From NCBI GenBank assembly GCA_024707255.1, contig JANQAC010000001.1, positions 124,001 to 188,000 of the forward strand: a stretch of DNA of 64,000 bases, in the 5' to 3' direction. How positions within the stretch are numbered: position 1 is the first letter of the stretch; each line of letters begins with the position of its first letter. This stretch comes from Asticcacaulis sp. (GTDB taxonomy: Bacteria > Pseudomonadota > Alphaproteobacteria > Caulobacterales > Caulobacteraceae). This document shows, piece after piece, positions 37,744 to 47,900 of this stretch. The notes under the pieces are model-generated. The model was not told the origin of the DNA. It worked only from the letters and a program-made list of their open reading frames with translations, and did not search any database. The position numbers and the translations under genes are program-made.

Positions 37744-39024
37744 ATGCAGGGTAGCAAAACACACGGCCTATGGGAAACCACCGCGCCTGCCGCACCGGCC
37801 ACCGCCGTGCTGACCGGTGATGTGCACACGCAGGTCTGCATCATCGGCGGCGGCTATACCGGCAATTCGGCGGCCCTGCATCTGGCGAAAAAGCGCGTGG
37901 CCTCGGTTGTCCTGGAAGCCAGGGAAATCGGCTACGGTGGCGCCGGGCGCAATGTCGGGCTGGTCAATGCCGGCATGTGGGTCATGCCTGATGAACTGCC
38001 GAATGTGCTGGGCGAGGTCCACGGCGACCGTCTGCTGAAATTGCTGGGCGATGCCCCATCGGCAGTTTTCGATATTGTCGATACTTACGGTATCAAGTGC
38101 CAGTTGCAAAAGCACGGCACCCTGCATTGCGGCGTCGGCCAGGCCGGTCTGGAAGAGTTGCAACAACGTGAACAGCAGTGGCAGGCGCGTGGTGCGCCGG
38201 TGCGCCTGCTTTCCGCTGAGGAAACCGCCGAAAAGGTCGGTTCCAGCGCCTATACCGGCGCCCTGCTCGACCTGCGCGCTGGCACCATCCAGCCCCCGGC
38301 CTATGTGCGCGGACTGGCAAGGGCGGCGCTGAAAGAGGGCGCAACAATCCACACCGGCTCTCCCGCGCTTGAAGTGACGGCCGATGGTTCACAATGGCGC
38401 GTGAAAACGCCGCAGGGCTCGGTCACGGCCAGCTGGGTGATCATGGCCACCGACGCCTATACCCAGGGTCCGTGGGAGATTATCCGTCGCGAACAGATCC
38501 ACCTGCCCTATTTCAATTTCGCCACCGTGCCCCTGCCGGAAGATATCCGCGCGACTATCCTGCCGGGCAAGGAAGGCGTATGGGACACCAAGGAAGTCCT
38601 GTCCTCCTTCCGCATGGATGTGCATGGCCGCCTGATCTTCGGCAGCGTTGGTGCGCTGAAAGGCATGGGCGAGGCGATCCACCGCGACTGGGCCCTGCGC
38701 GCCCTGCACAAGATTTTCCCCCAAATCGGCAATGTGAAGTTTGAAGCGGAGTGGTATGGCCAGATCGGCATGACCGACGACAACCTGCCGCGTTTTCACA
38801 AATTCGCGCCCAAGGTCATCGGCATCAGCGGCTATAATGGCCGGGGAATCGCGCCGGGCACCGTCATGGGCCGCACCCTGGCCGAACTGATCGCCGGCGA
38901 AAAGGGTGAAGACGACCTGCCCCTGCCCGTCACCACGCCCGCCGAGGCGAAGATGCGGGCCATTAAAGAAGTATTTTACGAGGTCGGCGCGCAAGCCGTC
39001 CATTTGACTGACTCACGTTTCTAA
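37744..39024 (+). CDS. FAD-dependent amine/imino acid oxidase, L-pipecolate oxidase-like
   Basis: A 426-residue DAO-family flavoprotein. The FAD-binding GGGYTG is at residues 35-40, followed by LEAREIGYGGAGRNVGLVNAG, typical of the PuuB/AmaA branch; FSGYNGRGIAPGT-like SGYNGRGIAPGTVMG closes the FAD site. It is the first gene of a unit with an ALDH7 and glutaryl-CoA dehydrogenase. This is the order expected for pipecolate oxidation to piperideine-6-carboxylate, as for AmaA in Pseudomonas. Gamma-glutamylputrescine oxidase is an alternative from sequence alone. Confidence 0.78.
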   Translation: MQGSKTHGLWETTAPAAPATAVLTGDVHTQVCIIGGGYTGNSAALHLAKKRVASVVLEAREIGYGGAGRNVGLVNAGMWVMPDELPNVLGEVHGDRLLKLLGDAPSAVFDIVDTYGIKCQLQKHGTLHCGVGQAGLEELQQREQQWQARGAPVRLLSAEETAEKVGSSAYTGALLDLRAGTIQPPAYVRGLARAALKEGATIHTGSPALEVTADGSQWRVKTPQGSVTASWVIMATDAYTQGPWEIIRREQIHLPYFNFATVPLPEDIRATILPGKEGVWDTKEVLSSFRMDVHGRLIFGSVGALKGMGEAIHRDWALRALHKIFPQIGNVKFEAEWYGQIGMTDDNLPRFHKFAPKVIGISGYNGRGIAPGTVMGRTLAELIAGEKGEDDLPLPVTTPAEAKMRAIKEVFYEVGAQAVHLTDSRF

Positions 39025-39034
39025 GGAACCGAAC

Positions 39035-40570
39035 ATGATCACCGAAACCACCAAGACAGCGACTGAGGTCTCTGACCTGCTGAAAGCCCTCGGCGTCGAA
39101 GCCAAATCCTATACCGGCGGCTCTCTGGCCGTTCATTCCCCGATCAATGGCGATCGCATCGCCGATGTCTTCGAGAGCTCGGCCGCCGACGCCAAAAACG
39201 CCATCGACGCCGCGCATAAGGCGTTCCTCGACTGGCGCGTCATCCCGGCCCCGAAGCGTGGCGAACTGGTACGCCTCTTCGGTGAAGAACTGCGCGCCCA
39301 CAAGGCCGAACTGGGCAAGCTGGTCTCGCTCGAAGTCGGCAAGGTGACCTCGGAAGGTCTCGGCGAAGTGCAGGAAATGATCGACATCTGCGATTTCGCC
39401 GTCGGTCTCTCCCGCCAGCTCTACGGCCTGACCATCGCCACCGAACGCGCCAGCCACCGCATGATGGAAACCCGGCAGCCGCTGGGCGTCGTCGGCATCA
39501 TCTCGGCCTTCAACTTCCCGGTTGCCGTCTGGGCGTGGAACGCTGCCCCGGCCCTGGTCTGCGGCGACTCGATCGTCTGGAAGCCATCGGAAAAGTCTCC
39601 CCTAACCGGCCTGGCCACCCACGCGCTTTTTGAACGCGCGCTCAAGGCCTATGTCAATGCTGGGTTTGATGCTCCGGAAGGCCTGTCGGCCCTGATCATC
39701 GGCGCGCGCGAAATCGGTGAAGTCCTGGTCGATCACGAAAAGGTCGCGCTGGTTTCAGCCACCGGCTCGACCGCCATGGGCCGCGCCGTCGGTCCGAAGC
39801 TGGCCGCCCGCTTCGCCCGTTCGATCCTCGAACTCGGCGGCAACAACGCCGCCATCATCGCCCCCACCGCCGATCTCGATCTCGCCCTGCGCGGCATCGC
39901 CTTCTCGGCCATGGGCACCGCCGGCCAGCGTTGCACGACTCTGCGCCGCCTGTTCGTCCATGACAGCATCTACGACACCCTGGTGCCGCGCCTGAAAAAG
40001 GCCTATGGCTCGGTCAAGATCGGCAATCCGATGGAAGACGGCGTGCTCGTCGGTCCTCTGATTGACAAACTGGCCTTCGACGGTTTTGAAAAGGCGCTCG
40101 GTGAAGCCAAGGCGGCCGGCGGCTTGGTCATCGGCGGCGAACGCGTTAGCGTCTATGGCGACAACAGCTACTATGTCCGCCCGGCGATTGTCGAAATGAG
40201 CAAGCACGAAGGCCCGGTCCTGCGTGAAACCTTCGCCCCGATCCTCTACATCCTGCGCTATTCTGATATTAAAGACGCCATCGCCATGCAGAACGATGTC
40301 GGGGCCGGCCTGTCCTCTTCCATCTTCACCAACGACATGCGTGAAGCCGAACTCTTCATGTCGGCCGCCGGCTCGGATTGCGGCATCGCCAATGTCAATA
40401 TCGGCACCTCGGGCGCCGAAATCGGCGGCGCCTTCGGTGGCGAAAAGGAAACCGGCGGCGGCCGTGAATCGGGCTCCGACGCCTGGCGCGCCTATATGCG
40501 CCGCACCACCAACACCATCAACTATGGCAGCACCCTGCCGCTGGCCCAGGGCGTGGTGTTCGATGTCTGA
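39035..40570 (+). CDS. amaB: Aldehyde dehydrogenase, ALDH7/AmaB type (alpha-aminoadipic semialdehyde dehydrogenase)
   Basis: A 511-residue NAD-dependent aldehyde dehydrogenase with the catalytic Cys 300 ([12 protein letters not shown]) and Glu 266 (LELGGNN). [25 protein letters not shown] and GFDAPEGL are family ALDH7 features. It would oxidise alpha-aminoadipate semialdehyde/piperideine-6-carboxylate to 2-aminoadipate. It follows the flavoprotein by 10 bp and overlaps the gcdH start by 8 bp. Confidence 0.86.
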   Translation: MITETTKTATEVSDLLKALGVEAKSYTGGSLAVHSPINGDRIADVFESSAADAKNAIDAAHKAFLDWRVIPAPKRGELVRLFGEELRAHKAELGKLVSLEVGKVTSEGLGEVQEMIDICDFAVGLSRQLYGLTIATERASHRMMETRQPLGVVGIISAFNFPVAVWAWNAAPALVCGDSIVWKPSEKSPLTGLATHALFERALKAYVNAGFDAPEGLSALIIGAREIGEVLVDHEKVALVSATGSTAMGRAVGPKLAARFARSILELGGNNAAIIAPTADLDLALRGIAFSAMGTAGQRCTTLRRLFVHDSIYDTLVPRLKKAYGSVKIGNPMEDGVLVGPLIDKLAFDGFEKALGEAKAAGGLVIGGERVSVYGDNSYYVRPAIVEMSKHEGPVLRETFAPILYILRYSDIKDAIAMQNDVGAGLSSSIFTNDMREAELFMSAAGSDCGIANVNIGTSGAEIGGAFGGEKETGGGRESGSDAWRAYMRRTTNTINYGSTLPLAQGVVFDV

Positions 40571-41732
40571 TTTCCAATGGGATGATCCGCTTTTGCTCGT
40601 CGAGCAACTGACGGATGACGAACGGATGATCATGGAAGCCGCGCGCGACTATGCGCAGGGTTCCCTGATGCCACGAGTGCTGAAGGCCTATGGCGAAGAG
40701 CACACCGACCGCGCCATCTTCAACGAGATGGGCGAACTTGGTCTGCTCGGCGCCACCCTGCCGGAACAATATGGCGGCGCCGGCGCCTCCTATGTTGCCT
40801 ACGGCCTGATCGCCCGCGAAGTCGAGCGCGTCGATTCGGGGTACCGCTCGATGATGAGCGTGCAGTCGTCCCTGGTCATGTATCCGATCTATGCCTATGG
40901 CACCGAAGAGCAGCGGATGAAATACCTGCCCAAGCTGGCCTCCGGCGAATGGGTCGGCTGCTTCGGCCTGACCGAACCAGACGCCGGCTCCGATCCCGGC
41001 TCGATGGCCACGCGCGCCGAAAAGATTGACGGCGGCTATCGCCTCAACGGCACCAAGATGTGGATTTCCAACTCACCCATCGCCGATGTTTTCGTGGTTT
41101 GGGCCAAGCTTGATGGCGTCATCCGCGGCTTCGTGCTGGAAAAGGGCCTGAAGGGGCTTTCCGCGCCGAAGATCCACGGCAAGCTGTCTTTGCGCGCCTC
41201 GATCACCGGCGAGATCGTCATGGACGGTGTCGAGGTCGGTGAAGACGCTCTGCTGCCTAACGTGTCGGGCCTCAAGGGACCGTTCGGCTGCCTCAACCGT
41301 GCGCGCTACGGCATCGCCTGGGGCGCCATGGGTGCCGCGGAAGATTGCTGGCATCGTGCGCGTCAGTATGGCCTTGATCGCAAGCAATTCGGCAAGCCGC
41401 TGGCGCAGATGCAGCTTTTCCAGAAAAAGCTGGCCGATATGCAGACCGAGATTACCCTGGGCCTGCAAGCCGCCCTGCGCGTCGGACAACTGTTCGACGC
41501 CGGCCAGATGCAGCCGGAAATGATCTCACTGATCAAGCGCAACAACTGCGGCAAGGCGCTCGATATCGCTCGTCAGGCGCGTGACATGCACGGCGGCAAC
41601 GGCATCCATGAGGAATACCACGTCATGCGTCATGCGCAGAACCTGGAGTCGGTCAATACCTACGAAGGCACACACGATGTCCACGCCTTGATCCTTGGGC
41701 GGGCGCAGACCGGATTGCAGGCGTTTTATTAA
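40563..41732 (+). CDS. gcdH: Glutaryl-CoA dehydrogenase
   Basis: A 389-residue acyl-CoA dehydrogenase of the GCDH branch. The catalytic Glu lies in [22 protein letters not shown], a near-perfect match to glutaryl-CoA dehydrogenases; [17 protein letters not shown] and [18 protein letters not shown] are also diagnostic. It oxidises and decarboxylates glutaryl-CoA to crotonyl-CoA with ETF as acceptor. The start ATG is inside the ALDH 3' end. Confidence 0.95.
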   Translation: MSDFQWDDPLLLVEQLTDDERMIMEAARDYAQGSLMPRVLKAYGEEHTDRAIFNEMGELGLLGATLPEQYGGAGASYVAYGLIAREVERVDSGYRSMMSVQSSLVMYPIYAYGTEEQRMKYLPKLASGEWVGCFGLTEPDAGSDPGSMATRAEKIDGGYRLNGTKMWISNSPIADVFVVWAKLDGVIRGFVLEKGLKGLSAPKIHGKLSLRASITGEIVMDGVEVGEDALLPNVSGLKGPFGCLNRARYGIAWGAMGAAEDCWHRARQYGLDRKQFGKPLAQMQLFQKKLADMQTEITLGLQAALRVGQLFDAGQMQPEMISLIKRNNCGKALDIARQARDMHGGNGIHEEYHVMRHAQNLESVNTYEGTHDVHALILGRAQTGLQAFY

Positions 41733-41748
41733 ACCTCAGGCAAACTCA

Positions 41749-42075
41749 ATGTCGCAACGTCGTCCGACCGAAAAAGAAATGACGCTGATAAGCGATATCT
41801 TGAAGCGTACCGCAAATTATTCTCCGCCTGAACATTGGCAAGATCGCCTGCTTGTAATCCCAATGCGTGATGGGGGCATGGGAAGCCTGAAGCTATGTCT
41901 TGATGGGCATAACCAAGAAGGTAGAAAATTCAAGGTACAAATCGGCGATCTGATTCTGAAGGACAATGACAATATCGATGTCATTGTATCTTTGAATATT
42001 GATGACAATGACCAGTTATTTGAACTGGACATTTGGAAAATAAATTATGAGCCGACGAAAAGCATTTCAACTTGA
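41749..42075 (+). CDS. Hypothetical protein, AT-rich, 108 aa
   Basis: A 108-residue acidic protein beginning MSQRRPTEKEMTLISDILKR, with a central beta-rich region (LLVIPMRDGGMGSLKLCLDG, KDNDNIDVIVSLNID). Composition and codon use are clearly more AT-rich than the flanking catabolic genes. It separates gcdH from the CoA-transferase it should be transcribed with, and looks like an inserted gene. The start of the protein recalls small uncharacterised DUF6984-type proteins. No function is proposed. Confidence 0.7.
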   Translation: MSQRRPTEKEMTLISDILKRTANYSPPEHWQDRLLVIPMRDGGMGSLKLCLDGHNQEGRKFKVQIGDLILKDNDNIDVIVSLNIDDNDQLFELDIWKINYEPTKSIST

Positions 42076-42090
42076 GCAAGATTTGGCCAA

Positions 42091-43262
42091 ATGTGGATGA
42101 CCAAACCACACGCTAAACCCCTCGCCGGGCTCAAAGTCCTCGAACTCGCCCGCATCCTCGCCGGTCCGTGGTGCGGACAGGTGTTGGCCGATCTCGGCGC
42201 CCAGGTCATCAAGATCGAGCGTCCCGAAGTTGGCGACGACACCCGCACTGGGGGCCGCCGTTCGTGACCGACGCCGGGGGCAAGTCATGGGGCGCGGCCT
42301 ATTTTCACGCCACCAATCGCGGGAAATCCTCGGTCGCCATCGCTTTCGAGACGCCGGAAGGTCAGGCCGCCATCCGTGCCCTGGCCGCCGAGGCAGATAT
42401 CCTGATCGAGAACTTCAAGGTCGGCGGTCTCAAAAAATATGGCCTCGATTACGAGTCGCTCAAACAAATAAATCAACGATTGATTTATGCGTCCATAACC
42501 GGCTTCGGCCAGACCGGCCCCTATGCTGCCCGCGCCGGCTACGACTATATCATTCAGGGCATGAGCGGCCTGATGGACATTACCGGCGAGCCGGACCGCG
42601 AACCGCAGAAAGTGGGCGTCGCCGTGGTCGATATCTTCACGGGCGTCTATACCTCGACCGCCATTCTCGCCGCCGTGCGCGGCCGGGAGATCAGCGGCGA
42701 AGGCTGTCATATCGATATGTCGCTGTTCGATACCGCCACCTCGATCCTCGCCAACCAGGCCAGCAACTATCTCGTCTCCGGCAAATCGCCCTCGCGCCTC
42801 GGCAATGCCCATCCCAATATTGCGCCCTATCAGGTCTTCAAGGTGTCGGACGGTCATATCATTGTGGCAGTCGGCAATGATGGCCAATTCCAGAAGTTTT
42901 GCGCCACCCTCTGCGCTGGCGATGTCGCCCTCAATCCGGACTACGCCACAAATGCCCTGCGTGTCGCCCGCCGCACGGATTTACAATCCGCTGTGCAACC
43001 TTACCTGATGCAAAAGACCCGTGCCGAATGGCTGGCGGCGTTCGAGGCCGCCGGGGTTCCCGCCGGACCGATCAATCGCATCGAGGACGTCTTTAACGAT
43101 CCCCAGATCATCCATCGTGGTATGCGGCTGGAATTGACCGCCGCTGATGGCTCGAAAGTCTCAGGCGTCGCCTCGCCCATCGTTATCAACAGCGAACGCA
43201 TGTCCGCCCCCTCTCCCTCCCCTATGCTCGGCTCCGGGCAAGCCCAATGGACTTCCAAATGA
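42091..43262 (+). CDS. Class III CoA-transferase, probable glutarate CoA-transferase, one-base frameshift
   Basis: A CaiB/BaiF-type enzyme of ~390 residues. The N-terminal frame ([20 protein letters not shown] to [15 protein letters not shown]) stops at 42266; the main frame continues from [15 protein letters not shown] to the end. A missing base at 42249 (one more T before GGGGG) restores [16 protein letters not shown], the family sequence. The catalytic Asp lies in [12 protein letters not shown]. Next to gcdH it most likely makes glutaryl-CoA from glutarate and a CoA donor such as succinyl-CoA. Its stop overlaps the ThDP gene start (ATGA). Confidence 0.88.
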
Positions 43263-44914
43263 CTCAGCGCACTGGCGGCCAAATTCTCGTTGATCAACTA
43301 TTGATTCAAGGCGTCGATCGCATCACCTGCGTGCCGGGTGAAAGCTATCTGGCCGCGCTCGACGCCATGTACGACGCCAATATCGACGTGCTGATCTGCC
43401 GCCACGAAGGCGGCGCGGCCATCATGGCCGAAGCCTATGGCAAGCTGACCGCCCGCCCCGGTGTCTGCTTCGTCACCCGCGGCCCCGGCGCCACCAATGC
43501 CGCCCACGGCGTTCATATCGCCCAGCACGACTCGACGCCGATGATCCTCTTCATCGGTCAGGTGGAGCGCGCCATGCTGGGGCGGGGCGCTTTCCAGGAA
43601 ATGGATTATGAAGCCTTTTTCGGCAGCACCGCCAAATGGGTGGTCGAGATCACCGATGCCAAACGCATCCCCGAAATCGTCGCCCGCGCCTTTCGCATCG
43701 CCATGCAGGGGCGCCCCGGTCCCGTGGTCATCTCCCTGCCGGAAGACGTACTGACCGATATAGAGGACGTGGCTGACGCGCCGCCGCTGACCTTTGCCAG
43801 GCCGGAACTGTCGATCGATGTTTTCCAGCAATTCGATGCCCTGCTGACAACCGCCAAACGCCCGCTGATCATCCTGGGCGGCAGCAACTGGAGTTATGAA
43901 GGCTGCGAGGCCATTGCAGATTTCGCTACGCGCTTCCAAATCCCGGTCGCTACTGAATTCCGCCGTTCGGCGCTGTTCCCCGCCGATCATCCGTCCTATG
44001 CCGGCGATCTCGGCTTCGGCCAGAACCCCAAGCTCAGCGACCGCGTGAAAGACGCCGACCTGCTGATCCTGCTGGGTGCGCGCATGGCCGAGGTGCCTTC
44101 TTCCGGCTATACTCTCATCGACATCCCGCAACCAAAGCAGACCCTTGTTCATATCTTCCCGGATGCCGGGGAGATCGGCAAGGTCTATCAACCGGATCTC
44201 GGCATTGTCTGCGCACCGGACGCCTTCGCGCAATCCTTGAGTTACCTCAAGACGCCCGAGCGCGTCACATGGGCCGAAGAGACCGAAAACGCCCATATGG
44301 ATTTCCTGATGTGGACCACCACGCCGGCGCAGATCCCCGGCGATTTCCAGTATGGCGAGGTCATGGTATGGTTGCGCGAAAACCTGCCGGCCGACACCAT
44401 CACCTGCAACGGTGCCGGCAATTACGCGATCTGGCTGCACCGTTACTGGCGCCATACCCGGCCGCGTACCCAGATCGCCCCAACCTCTGGCAGTGTCGGC
44501 TACAGCGTACCCGCCGGCATCATGGCCAAGCGTCAGTTCCCGGACAGGACGGTGGTTGTCTTCGCCGGTGACGGCTGCTTCCTGATGCACGGCAACGAGT
44601 TTGCCACCGCCGTACAGTACGACATCCCGGTCATCATTCTGGTCATCGACAACGGCATGTATGGCACCATACGTATGCACCAGGAAAAGACCTATCCACA
44701 CCGCGTCGTCGGCACCGACCTGAAAAACCCGGATTTCAAGACCTATGCCGAAGCTTTCGGTGGCCACGGCGAGACTGTACGCACCACGGCCGAATTCGCC
44801 CCGGCCTTCCAGCGTGCGCAAGCCTCAGGCAAGCCCGCCATCATCCATTGCTTCATCGATCCCCAAGCCATAACGCCGGCTAAAACACTTGATCAGGTCG
44901 CTCGCGGCGAATAG
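43259..44914 (+). CDS. Thiamine diphosphate-dependent enzyme (acetolactate synthase-like), candidate 2-oxoacid decarboxylase
   Basis: A 551-residue ThDP enzyme of the POX/ALS/benzoylformate decarboxylase superfamily. The catalytic Glu is in CRHEGGAAIMAEAYGKLTAR, and the ThDP/Mg site is FAGDGCFLMHGNEFATAV ending IDNGMYG. It has no ALS small-subunit partner nearby and lies last in the lysine/glutarate operon with an ATGA overlap. Decarboxylation of a 2-oxoacid, for example 2-oxoadipate to glutarate semialdehyde, is an inference that would explain why a glutarate CoA-transferase is present. True acetolactate synthase activity is not excluded. Confidence 0.85.
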   Translation: MTQRTGGQILVDQLLIQGVDRITCVPGESYLAALDAMYDANIDVLICRHEGGAAIMAEAYGKLTARPGVCFVTRGPGATNAAHGVHIAQHDSTPMILFIGQVERAMLGRGAFQEMDYEAFFGSTAKWVVEITDAKRIPEIVARAFRIAMQGRPGPVVISLPEDVLTDIEDVADAPPLTFARPELSIDVFQQFDALLTTAKRPLIILGGSNWSYEGCEAIADFATRFQIPVATEFRRSALFPADHPSYAGDLGFGQNPKLSDRVKDADLLILLGARMAEVPSSGYTLIDIPQPKQTLVHIFPDAGEIGKVYQPDLGIVCAPDAFAQSLSYLKTPERVTWAEETENAHMDFLMWTTTPAQIPGDFQYGEVMVWLRENLPADTITCNGAGNYAIWLHRYWRHTRPRTQIAPTSGSVGYSVPAGIMAKRQFPDRTVVVFAGDGCFLMHGNEFATAVQYDIPVIILVIDNGMYGTIRMHQEKTYPHRVVGTDLKNPDFKTYAEAFGGHGETVRTTAEFAPAFQRAQASGKPAIIHCFIDPQAITPAKTLDQVARGE

Positions 44915-44930
44915 GTTTCAAACCAAACAG

Positions 44931-44965
44931 AAAAATGGCGGCTGGATATTTCAGCCGCCATTTTT
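44931..44965. terminator. Bidirectional intrinsic terminator
   Basis: Stem aaaaatggcggctg / cagccgccattttt with a 7-nt loop. It is T-rich on both sides, so it can end the catabolic operon (plus) and the giant repeat gene (minus), whose stop is 23 bp away. Confidence 0.9.
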
Positions 44966-44987
44966 ATTTGTCTTTGCTCAGTCGAAC

Positions 44988-47900
44988 CTACAGGTATCCC
45001 TGCTGTTCATCGGTCAGGGCTTCAAGCTGCTCGACCGAGAAGGCCGCCAACTGAATAGCCGTGATCCCGCCGATCTGAGTCGTGCTGAGCGTGGGTATCT
45101 GGTCGGTCGTCAGGCCGGCAATCGCCGAAGTCGTCAGGGCGCCGATCTGCGAGGTCGAGAACAATGTCAACTGCGTCGTCGTCAGGGCCGACAACTGGGT
45201 CGAGGTCAGGCCGGCCATAGCCGTCGTCGTCAGTGATGACAATTGGGTCTCGTCAGCGGCTCCCAGTTGGGCCGTACTCATCGACTTGAGTTCCGCCGCC
45301 GTCAGGACGCCGATCTGGGTAGTTGTCAGCGCGCCTACGACGGTGGTCGACAGGGAGCCGAAGACGGTCGTGTTCAGACCGGCCAGTTGTGTAGTCGACA
45401 GGCCGTTGACCTGAGTTGTCGTCAGGCTGTTGGATTGGGTCTCATTCAGGCCGGCGATCACCGCATTGCTCAGCGAACCGAACTGGGTTCCGTCTAGGCC
45501 CGCAATCTGGTCAGTCGTCAGGCCCGCCAGTTGCGATGACTTCAGTCCGGACAGTTGCGTCGTCGTCAGACTGCTCACCTGGGTCGTCGTCAGGCCGTTC
45601 AGCGCCGTATCCGTCAGGACACCGATCTGGGTCTGTGTGAGGCCCCCGACCTGGGTCGTCGTCAGATTGCCGATAATGGTTTCCGTCAGGCCGGCGAGCG
45701 TGCGCGTCGAGATGGCGCCCAGTTGAGTGGCCCCCAGACCAGCCAGTTGCGTCGTATCAAGCGCCACCAGGTCGGACGAGGTGATACCCGCCACCTGGGC
45801 CGTGGTCAGGCCACCCAGTTGCGTCGTATTCAGGCCGGCAAAGGCCGTCGAGGTCAGGGCAGCGACCTGGATGGCGCCAAGGCCCGCCAGTTGCGTGGTA
45901 TCGAGCGCGCCCAGCTTGGTTTCATCGAGCACACCGATGCTGGCCGTGGTCAGGGCCGCAAGTTGCGTGGACAACAGGGTGGCAAACTGGGTCGAGGTCA
46001 GGTTGCCGACCTCGGGTCGAGCTGATGCCGGAAATCTGGCCCGTGGTCAGGGCGGCAACATCGGTCGTTTCCAGTGCCACCAAGGGCGGTGGACGTCAGG
46101 GCGTTCAGTTGCGCCGCCTTGAGGGCCGGCACCTGGCCAGCCGTCAGGCTGCCGATCTGTGTCTCATCAAGCGCGGCCACAGCACCCGTCGTCAGGGCGC
46201 CCAGGACGGTATTGGCCGTGCCGCTGATCTGGGTGGTGGTCAGGGCCTCCGCCAGGGTGGCATTGAGACCGCCCACCGCCGCCACGGTCAGTTTGTTGAG
46301 TTGATCGGTCGAGAGGGCAGCGACCTGGTCGGTGGTCAGGTTGCCAACCTGCGACGCAGTCAGGCCGATGGCCTGGGTCGAGGTCAGGCCCGTCAGCGCC
46401 GTGGTCGTCAGGGCCGTCACCGCTGACGTGGTCAGGGCGCCGATGCGTGTCACCGCCGGGCCGGAAAGCTCGGTGCTGCTGATCGCCGCCGCCTGGTCCG
46501 CCGTCAACGATTTGAGCGCGAGGGTGGTCAGCGAATTGAGCTGCGTGGAGGAGAGCGCACCAACCTGGGTGGAAGTGAGCGCCGACACCTGGCTGGAGGT
46601 GACACCGGTTAATTGCGCCGCCGTCAGGAGGGCCAGGTTTGTGGTCGAGAACTGCGCCAGGTTATCGGCACCCAGCGCGCCGACCTGAACGGCGCTGAGC
46701 TTGCCGATCTGGGTCGTGGTCAGGGCATCGATCTCTGTCGTGGTGAAGCCACTGACCGCTGTGGCCGACAGGCCGGCGATCTTGGTTTCCGACAGGCCGG
46801 AAACCTGGGTCGTGGTCAGGTTGGCGACCTGACTGGATGTGATGCCGATAAAGGCCGGCGTGCCGATGCTGTTAAGCTGGTCCGTGCCAAGCGCGGTGAT
46901 CGCTTCGGTCGTGATCCCCTTGACCTGCGATGAGGTCAGGCCGGCCAGCGCGGTCGAGCTGAGCGCAGCGAACTGGGTCGAAGTCAGGTTCGACAATTCG
47001 GTCGTTGTCAGTTTGCCGACCTGGGCCGAAGTGATACCCGCCAGTTGGGTGGTTGACAGCACGGCGATATCATCCGCCGAGAAGGTTGAAATCGTCGCCG
47101 GTGCCAGGGGCGCTCAGTTGGTCCGAGGTCAGAGACCCCACCCGGGTGGAGGTCAGGCGCTCGACCGAAGTGGCGTTGAGGCCCGCCAGTTGCGTGGTGG
47201 TCAGGGCACCGACATCGGTCGTCGTCAGTTCAACAAAGGCGGTGCCGCTGATGGCGTTGAGCTGGCTCGTCTTAAGCAGTCCCACCGGGTAGAGGTCAGG
47301 GCATCGACCTGCGTCGAATCCAGGGTGCCAAGGACGGTGGCGTTCAGCGCCTGCAGGCGTGTGGTGTCGAGACCGGCCAGTTGCGTCGTCGTCAGGCCGG
47401 CGGCCTGGGTCGATTTCAGCGCGCCGAAGGCGGCAGCCGTGAGACTGTTGAGCTGATCCGTAGTCAGGGCGCCCAGTTGATCGGTCGAGAACGAACCCAG
47501 TTGCGCCGCCGTCAGGCCCGGAAGCTGGGTGGTTTCCAAGTTGGCGATATTGGTCGTGTCGAGATTGGCGATCTGGCCGGTTGACAGCCCGGCGATCTGC
47601 GAGGTCGTCAGGCCGTCGAGTTCGGTGGTCGTCAGGCCGCCGATCGCCGTTGCCGACAAGGCGTTCAGTTGCGCCGTTTTCAGCGCCTGGACCTGCGAGG
47701 TGTTCAGCGTGGCGATCTGGGTTTCATCGAGTGCCGCGATAGAGGCGGTCGAGAGGGCCGCAAGGATGGTGGTGGCCAGGCCACCGACACGGGTCGTCGT
47801 CAGCGCCGCCGTCAGGGTGGCGTTCAGGCCAGCCACCGCCGCCGTGGTCAGTTTGTTAAGTTGGTCGGTGGAAAGCGAAGCGACCTGGTCGGTCGACAGG

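Noticed and set aside
43298..44821. 507-codon minus-strand open frame opposite the ThDP enzyme
   Set aside because: Antisense of a conserved enzyme in GC-rich DNA; no recognisable domain.
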